Shown here piece by piece: positions 23,932 to 35,703 of a stretch of 64,000 bases of DNA. The position numbers and the translations under genes are program-made. The notes beneath the pieces are model-generated. The model made no database searches, was not told where the DNA came from, and saw only the letters and a program-made list of their open reading frames with translations. Source of the stretch: Gentiana macrophylla (lineage: Eukaryota; Streptophyta; Magnoliopsida; Gentianales; Gentianaceae); assembly GCA_026214975.1 (NCBI GenBank), contig CM047808.1, positions 4,763,262 through 4,827,261 of the forward strand, in the 5' to 3' direction. Position 1 is the stretch's first letter, and every line of letters starts with the position of its first letter.

Positions 23932-25081
23932 GTTCTTCAGTTAGCTTTGATATAGGCAGATAAAAAGAGAATTATATACTTGTTTAATAGATGATGTTCT
24001 TCAGTTTTCTCTCATACAGCCCTGCTCGAAAAAACTAGGCTATCCTTCAATCTCACAAGGATTCATCATCGGATGTGCAAGAATTCACTGCATAATATGT
24101 AGAAATAAAGAAAGAGGAAACCAGTCATTTGTTTTCTCCATGATTTTCAAATTTTGTGCTCTTCTGTGTAAATCAATTTGATGTTTGATTTCTGCTAAAG
24201 GGTATGTAATTTATGTAAAAGTTGATGGTAAATTGGTTTAATGAACAAAGGAATTAGTTATTTTTTCAATTTTGCTTCTTAGGTTTCATTCTTGTGGAAT
24301 TTAGAAAACTAGAGCCGCTTGTTGACTGTTCTTGTGGAATGGATCGGAGATCGGAGATTTTTTGGTATACGTGTTACATCACGGAAGGGTTGTATGAGAG
24401 AGATGAAGCTCCTACGGTTTTCTTTTTATTGATAGCTGTGTTTTGGAAATAGAAGAAAGAGAAATAATAATAAAAAAATTAAATAGAATTCCTACAGTGT
24501 TGCCACAGAAATGAGGATGTACTGTTCACCATCCCTAAATATTAATAAGGATGGTGATTCTGCTGGAGGGGTTTTTAGGGACAAACTTTATTTTTTTATC
24601 TTCATTTTAGAGATAGGGCACCATATAGGACTTCTGCTGCAAGTGCCCTCATAGCCTTCCATACACTTGAAACTATAAATTTAATATCGATAATTTTCTT
24701 GAATCCCAGAAGATTTTGCATTAATCACAATATAAATTTATATGGCTCCGATAAAAACTTACACCACAACAAATAAAAACTACTAAAAAAAGATTGTTTT
24801 ATAACCTTATAAAGCTTTCCGGATTTATATAGGAGTAATAGCATACTTACTAAAAGCTCTAATTATGAATGAATAAAAACCCATAAACAATACCTTTTTA
24901 TACGGGGAAAATCGTGTCACGTAAGTAAATTAAAAATTCAGATCCGTGATGTAAAATAACAAATCCAAACTTGTAGTTCCCTGATCATAAATTCAATAAA
25001 AGATCGATAATAAAAAAAAATATATGTTAGTGTGAAGAATGTCAAAGTGTTCTACGTAAGTAACAGATCTAAAGTAGAAAA

Positions 25082-25408
25082 TCTAGGCAAAAACTTATAT
25101 AAGAGGAGGAGCCTCACCCAAAAGGATTGAGGAAAGTTCATATCTTAATATATGGGCAATACAATAACAAATGCCTACATTACAATTTTACAATCAGAGC
25201 AATGGTTATAAAAATTAAACATACATTCGGCCACTTTTTGAAAACCAGAGAAATAAGAAGATGACGAGGAAAATGCAAGTGAGGAAAAACCTCTTTAAAA
25301 CAGTCTTGTTATAAAATATGAAAATCATTTACGAACAGAAAATTGTGTGTAACAAACAAGCTAAATAACTCACATAATTAGTTATCACAGTAACGTGTTT
25401 ATCACTAG
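25082..25408 (+). mobile_element. Candidate short Helitron, copy A
   Basis: The stretch begins TCTAGGC after an A and ends ATCACTAG before a T, with a weak CAC/GTG stem 8-20 bases from the end. This is the A|TC...CTAG|T pattern of Helitrons. In copy B the matching interval (28901-29983) is larger because of extra sequence. The terminal hairpin is poor here, but a better version (CACG, loop AAGAA, CGTG) occurs at 63240-63268. Confidence 0.35.
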
Positions 25409-26082
25409 TAGAAACACCTATTTTTACAAACCGATTTTGTTATGATGCACAAATAAAATAATACACGAGTAGAATGAGTATATCGCAAACGAAAGACTAA
25501 AAAAAACTGAGTGGTTGGACACTTTAAATTCAAAGTCATTGTTACTTTTTTTTTTCACGGGTAGCACTTCCTCTTCCTCCACTTTCATCTCATGCTATTC
25601 ATTTTCAAAGTAGTAGAACACTAGTACTACATTTTACAGCTAAAATGTGAACACCAATTAATAATTTCATCAAAAGATAATTTTCAATTTTAATCAAAAG
25701 ATGATGATTATGATATGGACAATTAGTATCTAAGTAGTTGGCTCCCGTATACAAGTTTCGGGGTGTTAGTATCAACTCTTTTCTCTGAAGAAGGAAGGAT
25801 GTGTTGGTAGTACTGTGTTGTTGTTTCTTAAATTAATTAAAGAGAGAGGGGATGTTTTAGCTTGTATTTTTTTTATGGGTTTATTGTCAAAAAGGATAAT
25901 TTGAACATAGAAATAGATAAAAAAAACAGTGGAATATTTTTCTGGTTAAAAAAGACAATGGAATACATTAAACATTATATTTAGGGTCAGTTCCAGTGTC
26001 CTTATCACCCAATTTATAATTCTAGTGTCCTGATTCTCATTTTCTCCCTCTTTTTTGTCTTTTTAAACCAATTTTTTTTTTA

Positions 26083-26368
26083 TGGGGGAAGGAGCCATAA
26101 GGACAAAAATTTTGATAAATGGGTCTGCAAGGACAAAAGTAAACATTTTTATGATTATAAAGGACAAAAATCACAAATGTTACTTTAAAAATGTTACTTC
26201 ATGTGTTAATTTTACTTTGATATTTATGAATTATTCTTCATATTTACTTTATTTCACATATGTTACTTCATATATATATTTACTTATAAATTACTTTATT
26301 CTTATTAAATTACAATGTCCTTCTATCCCATTTTTTTTTTTGATAATTTTGTCCTTCTGGACAAAAAA
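26083..26368 (+). repeat. Small unclassified repeat, copy 2
   Basis: This ~290-bp stretch is present in duplication copy A but absent from the same place in copy B (near 31640), so it behaves as an insertion. It is homologous, inverted, to 15170-15483. It starts with GGGGGAAGGAGCC, carries repeated GTTACTT-type motifs and ends near TTGTCCTTCTGGAC. No terminal inverted repeat or coding capacity is recognised. Confidence 0.6.
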
Positions 26369-26780
26369 CTATTTTTTTATTTCTACCGAGTTTACTTCCT
26401 CAGTAAAGCAGTTTGTTTGAGGTTTTATTAAAAGTGACTCTTTTGTCTCTAAAATAAAATAAATATCATAGAAACATACATTATTCTTAAAAATATATGT
26501 TAATTAACGGACCTAATTTATTTGTAGATTGTCTGTCAAAAATATAAGTGTAAGATGAGTGGTGGTTCCGTGGTGGTTTGCGGAGGTGCAGATCGGAAGG
26601 TATGTGGAATAGCTCTCACCGACGTGATTTGGAGGTCAGAGAAAGAAAAAAAGAGATAGCATTGTAGTAATTACCTCTTCAAAACAGTAGAAGATTGATT
26701 ACTTTGGTGTTGTTGTTAGCTTCACGACGGTGATTTGACCGGAAAATATGGAGAATGTGGTGGTTGCTCCACCGCCGGCA

Positions 26781-27047
26781 ACGTTCTATCCAGTAAAAAA
26801 TAAATTGAAAGAAAAGATACAAAGTGGTGGTGAGGGGGGAGAAAAGAGAAAGATATAGACGTGAGGAGGTGTGAAGTTTCTAGGAAATTTCCTAGATAAT
26901 TTAATGCCAAAAAAGGAGGTTTGTGGGGGGGGGAGTGCGGGTAGGGGGTGGGGTGGGGACGGGGGCGGGGGCGAAAGCAATTGTGAAAAAGACGTGTGTT
27001 GGGAGGTGGGAATATTAGAGAGTCACGAGGAGGTGGAGGGATCATAA
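26781..27047. other. G-rich and unassigned DNA
   Basis: A GGTGGGG- and GGGGGCGGG-rich stretch (26925-26975) lies here. No gene is recognised. Confidence 0.5.
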
Positions 27048-27772
27048 GAGTATCTCCAGTCATAAACCTTTATGGTTTATGATGACCATCCACGTCATCG
27101 AACTTATAAACCTTTTCTCTATAAACCTTTCTTTACAATCATAAACCTTTACACCGGTACATCATCACGTAATAAACTTTACATAAACCTTTACAACTTT
27201 ACAAAACCTTTCTAATATTATTATACATCGTAGTTTATAAATATTTTATTATTACATAAAATGAATTAAATTTTTTTCTCAAAACTATATATAACATTAT
27301 TACAATTATAAAACTTTTCACATTACCACATCATCAATTTATAAAATTTTACATAAACCTTTTACAATTATGCACAAACATTTTAACTCGAAAAGAGTTA
27401 AATGTAGATGGGATATTGGTAACATCTTCAGCATTTGAAGAATGAGTAAATTTGAGAAATAACTCTCTCCATAGAATTAGAGTAATTCTATATAATGAAA
27501 AGAAATAAAAACATTACAAAGTACAAACAACTATTGAAAGAAAGGTAGAAAAAAAAGAGTTACACAAAAAGCAAAAGCTGCGACACAGGAAGTGTATTAA
27601 AAAAAAATATATATGTATATATTATCCAGCTGGCACACAATGAAAAGGTTGGTGCAGATGAAGCTTTTCAAAAAACCTTTGCCCAATCACTTACTCTCCA
27701 ACCGTGAATAAACCTTTGCTAAAGGTTTATAAATTTTTATAAACCTTTTATCTCCAACCATTGGAGATACTC
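27048..27772. mobile_element. Tourist-like MITE (725 bp)
   Basis: The ends are inverted repeats: GAGTATCTCCAGTCATAAACC on the left, and GAGTATCTCCAATGG reading in from the right. TAA flanks both sides (27045-27047 and 27773-27775). The interior has many copies of TAAACCTTT but no transposase. Confidence 0.88.
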
Positions 27773-27775
27773 TAA

Positions 27776-28178
27776 GGATGGTTTTATGTGGTGCAGTTGT
27801 TTTGATTAATCTAGGTGGGGTAATAAACGGAGAGAATAGATTTACTCTCTTAAATTTAGATCATTTTTACATCATTATTATCTTATCATATATTTTTTAT
27901 TTGTAAAAATATTTTAAAAAATCATAACTACAAAATTATCATAGAGGTAAATATATAAAATTTTGAATGTAACTCTATCGTTACCCGTGATAAAAATGAT
28001 GAGGCGGCAGAGTAGTTGGAGTAAAAGAGTAGAAGGGTTTTGAATATAAAATAAAGGTAGAATTATTACAAGGTTGAAAAGGTGGGCTCAGGTTTTATGG
28101 ATTAAAAAGGAGGAAAAAGCAGGTCGAAGATAAAAGTTAAGAAAACATATGTATAGATAATATATATATATATATATA
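27776..28178. other. Intergenic AT-rich DNA ending in a TA run
   Basis: No gene is seen. The (TA)n at 28161-28178 is the target into which the minus-strand Helitron end at 28179 is inserted. Confidence 0.55.
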
Positions 28179-28208
28179 CTAGTTGGTGTAACCGTGCTCA
28201 GCACGGTT
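28179..28208 (-). mobile_element. Helitron 3' terminus, minus strand
   Basis: On the minus strand a perfect 8-bp hairpin (AACCGTGC, loop TGA, GCACGGTT) is followed by ACACCAACTAG and then a T. This is the classical Helitron 3' end (hairpin about 10 bases before CTAG, insertion between A and T). The element extends to the right and contains duplication copy B. Its 5' end is not firmly located; a candidate is near 33860-33935. Confidence 0.85.
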
Positions 28209-28900
28209 TTGCGGTTTTTTTTTTTGAAGCTCCTACGGTTTTCTTTTTATTGATAGCTGTGTTTTAGAAATAGAAGAAAGAGAAATAATAATAAAAAATT
28301 AAATAGAGTTGCTACAGTGTTGCCACAGTAATGAGGATGTACTGTTCACCATCCCTAATATTTAGGGATAGTGATTCTGCTGGAAGGGTTTTTAGGCACA
28401 AACTTTATTTTTTATCTTCATTTTAGGGATAGGACACCATATAGAACTTCTGCTGCAAATGCCCTCATAGCCTTCCATACACTTAAAACTATAAATTTAA
28501 TCTCGATAATTTTCTTGAATCCCAGAAGATTTTGCATTAATCACAATATAAATTTATATGGCTCCGATAAAAACTTACACCACAACAAATAAAAACTACT
28601 AAAAAAAAAGATTGTTTTATAACCTTATAAAGCTTTCCGGATTTATATATGAGTAATAGCATACTTAATAAAAGCTCTAATTATGAATGAATAAAAACCC
28701 ATAAACAATACCTTTTTATACTGGAAAAATCGTGTCACGTAAATAAATTGAAAATTCAGATCCGTGATGTAAAATAACAAATCCAAACTTATAGTTCCCT
28801 GATCATAAATTCAATAAAAGATCGATAATAATAAAAAAAAATATGTTAGTGTGAAGAATGTCAAAGTGTTCTACGTAAGTAACAGATCTAAAGTAGAAAA

Positions 28901-29983
28901 TCTAGGCTAAAACTTATATAAGAGGAGGAGAGGAAAGTTCATCTCTTACTATATGGGCAATACAATAACAAATGGGAAGAGGCTACAGGCCCCGAAAATT
29001 TCCCCCGCATCATTCCCGAAAATTCACAGCGACCGTTTATTTTATTTTTTACAAAACAATCGGACGCCTCGGATCACTTTTCGGGGGAAAATCTGGAAAC
29101 ACTTTCGGGGATCGTAGCTTTTTGCTAACAAATGCCTACATTACAATTTTACAATCAGAGCAATGGTTATAAAAATTAAACATACATTCGGCCACTTTTT
29201 GAAAACCAGAGAAATAAGAAGATGACGAGGAAAACGCAAGTGAGGAAAAACCTTTTTAAAACAGTCTTGTTATAAAATATGAAAATCATTTACGGACAGA
29301 AAATTGTGTGTAACAAACGAGCTAAATAACTCACATAATTAGTAGATCTAAATCAAAACAAACGAGCTATCGATTCCAAGCACTCAAAGAGAAAGTATGA
29401 AGTAAGATTTTTCTAGTGGCATCAAACAACATTTTCGGTGGTGGTGAGAGGTGGAGAATCTGTTGTAGTAAGTGTAAGATGAGTGGTGGTTCCGTGGTGG
29501 TTTGCGGAGGTGCAGATCGGAGCAAGTGAAGGTATGTGGTGAATTTTATGGGGTGTGGAATAGCTCTTACCGACGTGATTTGGAGGTCGGAGAAAGAAAA
29601 AAAGAGATAGCATTGTAGTAATTACCTTTTCAAAACGGTAGAAGATTGATTACTTTGGTGTTGTTGTTAGCTTCACGACGGTGATTTGATTTGACCGGAA
29701 AACATGGAGAATGTGGTGGTTGCTCCACCGCCGGCAGCGTTCTGGCTAGTGGACTGGAGCCTGTAGGTTGAAGAAAAGGAAAAGGAAATGTTGCGGAATG
29801 CATAGTTTGAGTCAATAATCTTGTTTAAATACCACAATAACATTTGTTTTGGGTTAAAATTGAGAGAGTAGATATATATCATATACATGTTGGTATGATT
29901 TTGTACGATAACATTTTTGGGTTAGAAAAAATGACGTCGTATGATTTGGTACGATGTTATCACAGTAACGTGTTTATCACTAG
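28901..29983 (+). mobile_element. Candidate short Helitron, copy B
   Basis: The ends match those at 25082-25408 (TCTAGGC start, ATCACTAG end followed by T). The interior is about 750 bp longer, including the MITE and a segment (29815-29985) that recurs at 62935-63268. Confidence 0.35.
28974..29125. mobile_element. 152-bp MITE with 8-bp target duplication
   Basis: Comparison with the empty site in copy A shows an exact insertion flanked by TAACAAAT (28966-28973 and 29126-29133). The ends are imperfect inverted repeats (AAGAGGCTACAGGCCCCGAAA and AAAAAGCTACGATCCCCGAAA, 14 or more matching positions). The 8-bp duplication suggests the hAT superfamily. Confidence 0.85.
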
Positions 29984-30390
29984 TATAAACACCTATTTTT
30001 ACAAACCGATTTTGTTACGAAGCATAAATAAAATAATACACGAGTAGAATGAGTATATCGCAAACGATTGACACTAAAAAAAACTGAGTGGTTGAACAAT
30101 TTAAATTCAAAGTCATTGTTACTTTTTTTTTTTTCACGGGTAGTACTTCCTCTTCCTCCTATCATTTTCATCTCAGGCTATTCATTTTCAAAGTAGTAGA
30201 ACACTAGTACTACATTTTACAGCTAAAATGTGAACACCAATTAATAATTTCATCAAAAAGATAATTTTCAATTTTAATCAAAAGATGATGATTATGATCT
30301 GGACAATTAGTATCTAAGTAGTTGGCTCCCGTATACAAGTTTCGGGGTGTTAGTATCAACTTTTTTCTCTGAAGAAGGAAGGATGTGTTA

Positions 30391-31324
30391 TGGCACTCGT
30401 AGTAGATGTTCTATTAGGTGTCCTATATCTAAAATAGAAATAAAAAACAAAAAACTACTACAAATCTGATCTACATCGGATGAAATTTTATCCTAAAATA
30501 TTTAAATTCTAAAATGAATAGTGTTGTTCTATATTTGGGACGACATTGTAGCTGCTCTTTGCTCAAAACCGCGGGAACCCTTTCTTCTTCCTCATCTATT
30601 TTTTTTTCCATAGACCAGACGAAGCATCAGCGGCCATTCCATTTTTTTTTTCAACAGAATTTCCACATTCCACACAAGTAAGCTCTTTTTGTTGTTGATT
30701 TATATATGGGATTTTCACATTTTGTATCAATTTGTAGCCATTTCAGAATTTTGCTTCGCAACATGAATTTGGGGATTTCTTGCAAATGGAAATTATCGAT
30801 TTGCCATTTGCCATCCATGATAACGATGATGATGGTTTGTTTATTAGTAGCTGTATATACCGTTTGAAGTTGTTTTGTGGGATTTTTCTTTTGAGAGTAA
30901 ATGTATTTTACGAGTCCATCACGAGTAATTCATCATTAATCCGGTTCACTTGCAGGCTTGTAGCTGAACCCGGCACTCCCCCGTGCGTTCTCCTTCTCCC
31001 CTCGCCGGCTCTCAGGTCTGTCTTATAGCACATGCCATTGAAATATAGGCGTTGGAATTTGAATTTGAATTTGAAATTTGAATCTCAATTTTTTTATAAG
31101 ACACGCCAGTTGAAATATAAATTTGTTGGAATATAGCATTGGAATTTTAAAAAGTAGTTACAAGGTGTTTTTGAATTTTGCAAAAAATAAATATTTTAAT
31201 GTTATAGGTATATGGATAGAAATGCTGCTGTGGAGTGTTTTGAATTAAGATGTTGTAAAATAGATATATGTATTTTTTAATATTATTTTAGAGATGCAAT
31301 TTAGCACATCTAGTGCAAGTGCCC
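30391..31324 (-). mobile_element. Non-autonomous PIF/Harbinger element (934 bp)
   Basis: The empty site in copy A (near 25792) proves the insertion. TTA is duplicated (30388-30390 and 31325-31327). The right end, read inward, matches the left 300 bp of the 20526-24648 element (CTTGTAACTACTTTTTAAAA and others). The left end matches its right end. It is therefore an internal-deletion relative, inserted in opposite orientation. It has no transposase. Confidence 0.88.
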
Positions 31325-31840
31325 TTAGTAGTACTGTGTTGTTGTTTCTTAAATTAATTAAATAGAGAGGGGATGTTTTAGCTTGTATTTTTTTAATGGT
31401 TTATTGTCAAAAAGGATAATTTGAACATAGAAATAGGTAAAAAAGACAGTGGAATATTTTTCTGGTTAAAAAGGACAATGGAATATATTAAACATTATAT
31501 TTAGAATTGATTCGGCTGCAAAGCTTGATGGATTTGTTCCTTTTAATATGATGGATTTGTCCTTATCACCCAATTTATAATTCCACTGTCCTGATTCTTA
31601 TTTTCTGCCTCTTTTTTTATCCTTTTAAACCGCTCCCCTTTTTTTTTATTTCTACCGAGTTTACTTCCTCAGTAAAGCAGTTTGTTTGAGGTTTCATTAA
31701 AAGTGACTCGTTGTCTCTAAAATAAAATAAATATCATAGAAACATACATTATTCTTAAAAATATATGTTAATTAACGGACCTAATTTATTTGTAGATTGT
31801 CTGTCTATAGCAAAAATATAATGACAAAATACGTCATTAG

Positions 31841-32228
31841 GACTCATACATTATAGACGATAAATCTAAACCAAAAACAAACGAGCTAATTAGTAGATCT
31901 AATAGCTCACATTCATTACATTAGTAGTAGAACGAGCTAATTAGTAGATCTAAACCAAAACAAACGACATAAGTAATAGATCTAAACCAAAAACAAACGA
32001 GCTAATTAAATAGCTCACGTTCATTATAAAATTAGTAGATCTAAACCAAAAACAAAACAAAACAAAAGCAATGGTTTTAAAGATTAAACATACCTTCGGT
32101 GTGATTAATATTCATCGGCAAAACCGCATCTCTGATTGATTGGAAGACAACCTCTTATTTGAACCTTATGGTGGATGAAGACGGTTGCAGAGGTGGAGGT
32201 GGAGGTAGAGGTGGTGGTGCTGGTTGTG
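31841..32228. repeat. Short direct repeats in intergenic DNA
   Basis: A unit around AAACGAGCTAATTAGTAGAT with CTAAACCAAAA is repeated irregularly about four times between 31860 and 32060. A GAGGTGGAGGT-rich stretch (32190-32228) follows. No gene is recognised. Confidence 0.6.
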
Positions 32229-32233
32229 GATGG

Positions 32234-33770
32234 TGTTTTCGGTCAAATTGTATGAATTATAACGATATATTTTATATAAAATTCCCCCATATTCGTATTA
32301 TTTTCATAGGAATCGAGCCTTATATTTAAATATTGAGTAAATGATATTTTTAAATGGTAATTCTCAAAATGTAATGAATTTTGTGCTTAATTGATGATTT
32401 ATTGTTAATTTGGAATTATATTACATTTTGGATTTATTCATTGATTAATTAGGAGCTTACAAGTGTTAAAGATTGGAATGGACAAGTGTCAAGGATAATA
32501 TCTTGGAGGACAAGTCATGAATAATCTAGAATATCCAAGAAGATAAGGTTTGTTGCAAAAGGATAAGGATGGGTTGTTAGAGATAATGTCAAAGATAAAA
32601 TTCGCCCACTCAATTTCAGCTTAAATCGGCGTTCAACATCCAAATCAAGCGCCCAGGGGAGAAAATCGATTCGAGAGAGTTTGGACGTGCATTGGACGAG
32701 CGTCTGAACCAGCGTCCAGAAATTTGAACGGGCGTTTAGAATTTAGAACGGGCGTTTGGCTTTCAGAACGGCCGTTCAAACTCAGAATTCTATAAATACA
32801 GCTGCAGCGCCCAACACTTATGCATTCATTATTCGACATTTTTACATCAGAAAACACTCAGAGCAGCCGCAGTCTTTTCTGGGAGCTTTCAAGGCCGGTC
32901 ACCCGAGCCTTGTGCTCGGGTGATCCGGGTTAGATTAGATGTTTTCTTTTCTTTGTTGATTCATGGATTCATCCATTGTACAAGACCTTGTGAGTTCATC
33001 TTCTTAATTTATTCAGCTTTATCTTTTGATTTATTCAGTCTTTGTTTCATCTTCATGATTTTCAGTTTGATTTGTATCTTTTCTGTGATTATGATGCTAT
33101 TGTGTGACTAGATCGATAGATTGGTTGCTAATCGTTGTCTAACTTGATGAGAATCGTTGTTAGGCTAGATCACCATAGAAAGATGGGATTTTTAATCCTT
33201 AATGATGACAAATTAATAGATTAATTATCTTGGTTGCTAGATTCTAAAATACGAGAGTTAACTTGAATCTACACCTTCGTTTTGTATGGAATATCGGTTT
33301 CAAGATTCGAGAGAGGAGAGACCGGTAATTGAATTCACTAAGAAATTAGGGATTCATAGCTTGAGAAACGGATTCACTAAGAAATTAGGGATTTGTATCT
33401 CATGTAAAGGTGAAACCACATTTTGAATTGAAATCATGAGTTGAACTTAGATTGAAATCACTTGGTTTGTATTTTGGTTGATTTCATGTTTCCTTAGTTT
33501 AAGTTGTTTTTCTTATCCTTAGATTAGGACTGTTTTTACTTTTCCTTTGTGTTTTTGTACAGTCTTTCTTTTATGAGTGTTTTAGAGTAACAATTGAGAA
33601 AAATTAATGAGATTAGATTCAACATCCCAATTCCCTGTGGATCGACCTCTTACTCATCACGCTATGCTAACAACAACCCGGTATTTGGCCGGTGAGGAGT
33701 TAGTTTTGCATTTTGGTTAAGGGTTTATAAATTTTCTTTTGTTTTAAATGATGCAAAAATCTTCTCAACA
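32234..33770 (+). mobile_element. Athila-like solo LTR (1537 bp)
   Basis: The LTR starts TGTTTTCGG, ends CTCAACA, and is flanked by GATGG on both sides (32229-32233 and 33771-33775). It resembles the other Athila LTRs in length and layout: an ATTCGTATTATTTTCATAGGAATCGAG-like block near the start, GGACG/GAACG dyads at 32679-32777, TATAAATA at 32791, and a GTGGATCGACCTC block near the end. No internal region is present, so it arose by recombination between two LTRs. Confidence 0.9.
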
Positions 33771-33775
33771 GATGG

Positions 33776-33900
33776 CGGAGGAGATAGATTGGTAAAAGTG
33801 GAAAAGAGTGAAGGGTGGGGTTAAAAAGCAATCCGAGAAGCCAATGAGAGTTTCTTTTAAGAGACTTGTTATATATATTCAAGTTCCCATATATTATTCC

Positions 33901-33937
<37 letters not shown>

Positions 33938-34489
33938 AAAGACAAAAGGGGGCTTTTGTGGTGCTGCCACGCGTCACCCTCTATTGGCTGGAAGGTCTTT
34001 TTTTTTTTTTTTTTTTTTTTTTTTTGGTTTGGTTGTTTTTTCCCCCTATATCAAATTGCTTTATTTTTTTGTTTTTCCCTTCACTTTTCTACATCACATA
34101 TATATTCCTATCTTATTTCCTCTCTATGGTACGGTTGTGTATTTTTTCCCCCCTTTTTTGCGTACATATATTTTTTATTGTGTGTCTATGTCGATTTTTT
34201 TGATAGTTGTCGATTTTCCCTAATACTTAATGCAAAGAGAAGAGGGATATTATGGGGTTAACACGTGGCACCTTTTAATTTTTTGGTCTGATTATTGTGT
34301 AGTGTTATTTTTTCATTGTTGTATATTTTTGTGTTTCCTTTTGTTTTTCCATAGATTTTTAACTAATCTAATATCGTTTGTATTACGTTTTCTTCTTCGG
34401 AATCCTTTATGCTTCTTACGTTTTTTTTCTCTTTATTTTATTACCGTGGTTTTCAATTATTTCAATTGTCGTTGTACGTTTCCCTTCTA
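33776..34489. other. AT-rich interval with TA and poly(T) runs
   Basis: It holds (TA)n at 33904-33935 and a 28-base T run at 33998-34025. The sequence just left of the TA run, read on the minus strand (TCTCTTAAAAGAAACTCTC), resembles plant Helitron 5' ends and may be the start of the minus-strand Helitron. No gene is seen. Confidence 0.5.
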
Positions 34490-35573
34490 TCTATCCTTTC
34501 ACTATATATAAAGACAGAGGAGGAGGGAGGGTTTGGGAAGACCACGTCGCAGCCTTGTACGTTTTTCTTCTTCTTCTTTCTTTGTTTTTAATTTTTACAA
34601 TATAGCGATCTTTTTTTTACGATCGCTTTTAAGTTGTTATAAGATTTTCAAAATAATATTAACGATACTTCATATATTTGTTTCTTATACTGCTTTTAGT
34701 CCATAGTATAAATTATGCTACAGTTTTTTATTCGTCTTTCAATAATAAAACATCCTATAATATTTACGGTATTATCCTTTAAATTAATTGCATTCAAATA
34801 TTTCCTTATTCTGTATACAATAAATTAAAATATCTTATATTTCGATTTAAACATAATATTTCTTACTAATTTTTTCCTTAAACTATATAATAACAGTATT
34901 CATTTAGTTTCTTTATACACCTAAGTCACGCAATTTTATATATATTTTGTATTAACACTTATCTTATGCAGCCAAATAAAAAGTTCATTTATTTAATAGC
35001 TTATCAATGGTGGGGGGTAAAGGGTGGGGGGTAGAGGGCAAAGAGTCGGATACAACTTTCTTTTGTCAAAGGCTATGATGAATAATCACTCTATTTTTTT
35101 TCCCAACGTCTTTTAGGTAGATAATTCAAAGTGTATATCAATCACATTTATTACACCCACCCACTCAACCTACCTCTTCCTCTTCTCAACCACAGCCCAC
35201 CGCCTACTGCCGCTGCTTTTTGCATTTCCTGTCATGTCGCCGGAAATAAAAACGTCTCCGGCTTGTCAGTCTTCTAACAACTTTGATTTTAAAATAGATT
35301 TGGGTACAAAGGAAATCATTTTTCCCATGACTAAGCCTTCATTCGATGTATGTGTCTTCTCTTTCTTCATCTATATAGTAGAAAAGATAAGAGCCTTCTT
35401 CTACACACGGTTTTTTACTTCAAGGTAAGCATCCATTTTTTTGCCTAATTATATAACCTACCAACATCTATTTTTTTTGCCTAATTATGCTTTCTAGCCT
35501 TGCTGATTTTAAGGGTATCATCTTTATTGTGAATTTCGTATGGATTATTCAGGGATTCATGCTGCTGTTTTGA

Positions 35574-35703
35574 CTATACCTGCCAGTTATCGTGTTAGTA
35601 TACCTGCCAGTTATCGTGTTATCGTGTTAGTATACCTGCCAGTTATCGTGTTAGTATACCTGCCACCCCAACTTCTTGTTAGTATACCTGCCAGTTATCG
35701 TGA
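35574..35703 (+). repeat. 24-bp tandem repeats in the Helitron leader
   Basis: The unit TATACCTGCCAGTTATCGTG plus TTAG occurs about five times, with one copy interrupted by an ACCCCAACTTC stretch. Confidence 0.85.

Larger units (their letters stand above)
20526..24648 (+). mobile_element. PIF/Harbinger DNA transposon (4123 bp) carrying a host-type gene
   Basis: The left end (GGCCACTCCCAGCAGCATCC) and the inverted right end (GGGCACTTGCAGCAGAAGTC) are matching terminal repeats. TCA flanks both sides (20523-20525 and 24649-24651) as a 3-bp target duplication. Between them lie a Harbinger transposase on the plus strand and an intact two-exon gene on the minus strand. A related 934-bp element at 30391-31324 has both ends homologous to these, in opposite orientation, which supports the borders. 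The TCA duplication departs from the usual TWA, so two separate insertions cannot be ruled out. Confidence 0.75.
24404..26780 (+). repeat. Segmental duplication, copy A
   Basis: From GAAGCTCCTACGG onward this sequence matches 28229-31840 in the same orientation, with single-base differences and several insertions or deletions. Copy A contains the right end of the Harbinger element (to 24648). It also has the repeat at 26083-26368, which copy B lacks. Near its end (26535-26780) is a piece with a short open stretch starting MENVVVAPPPA, found in copy B at 29480-29740 in a different position. Confidence 0.85.
28229..31840 (+). repeat. Segmental duplication, copy B
   Basis: This matches 24404-26560 in the same orientation but is longer. 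It carries a 152-bp MITE (28974-29125), extra sequence at about 29345-29955, and a 934-bp Harbinger derivative (30391-31324). It starts 20 bases inside the minus-strand Helitron end, which suggests the Helitron carries it. Confidence 0.85.

Noticed and set aside
26722..27063. Pro-rich minus-strand frame
   Set aside because: It results from the G-rich plus-strand tract; no start context or homologue is recognised.
33808..34223. Several overlapping open frames rich in Phe, Ile and Tyr
   Set aside because: They are produced by the TA run and the T run and have no family resemblance.
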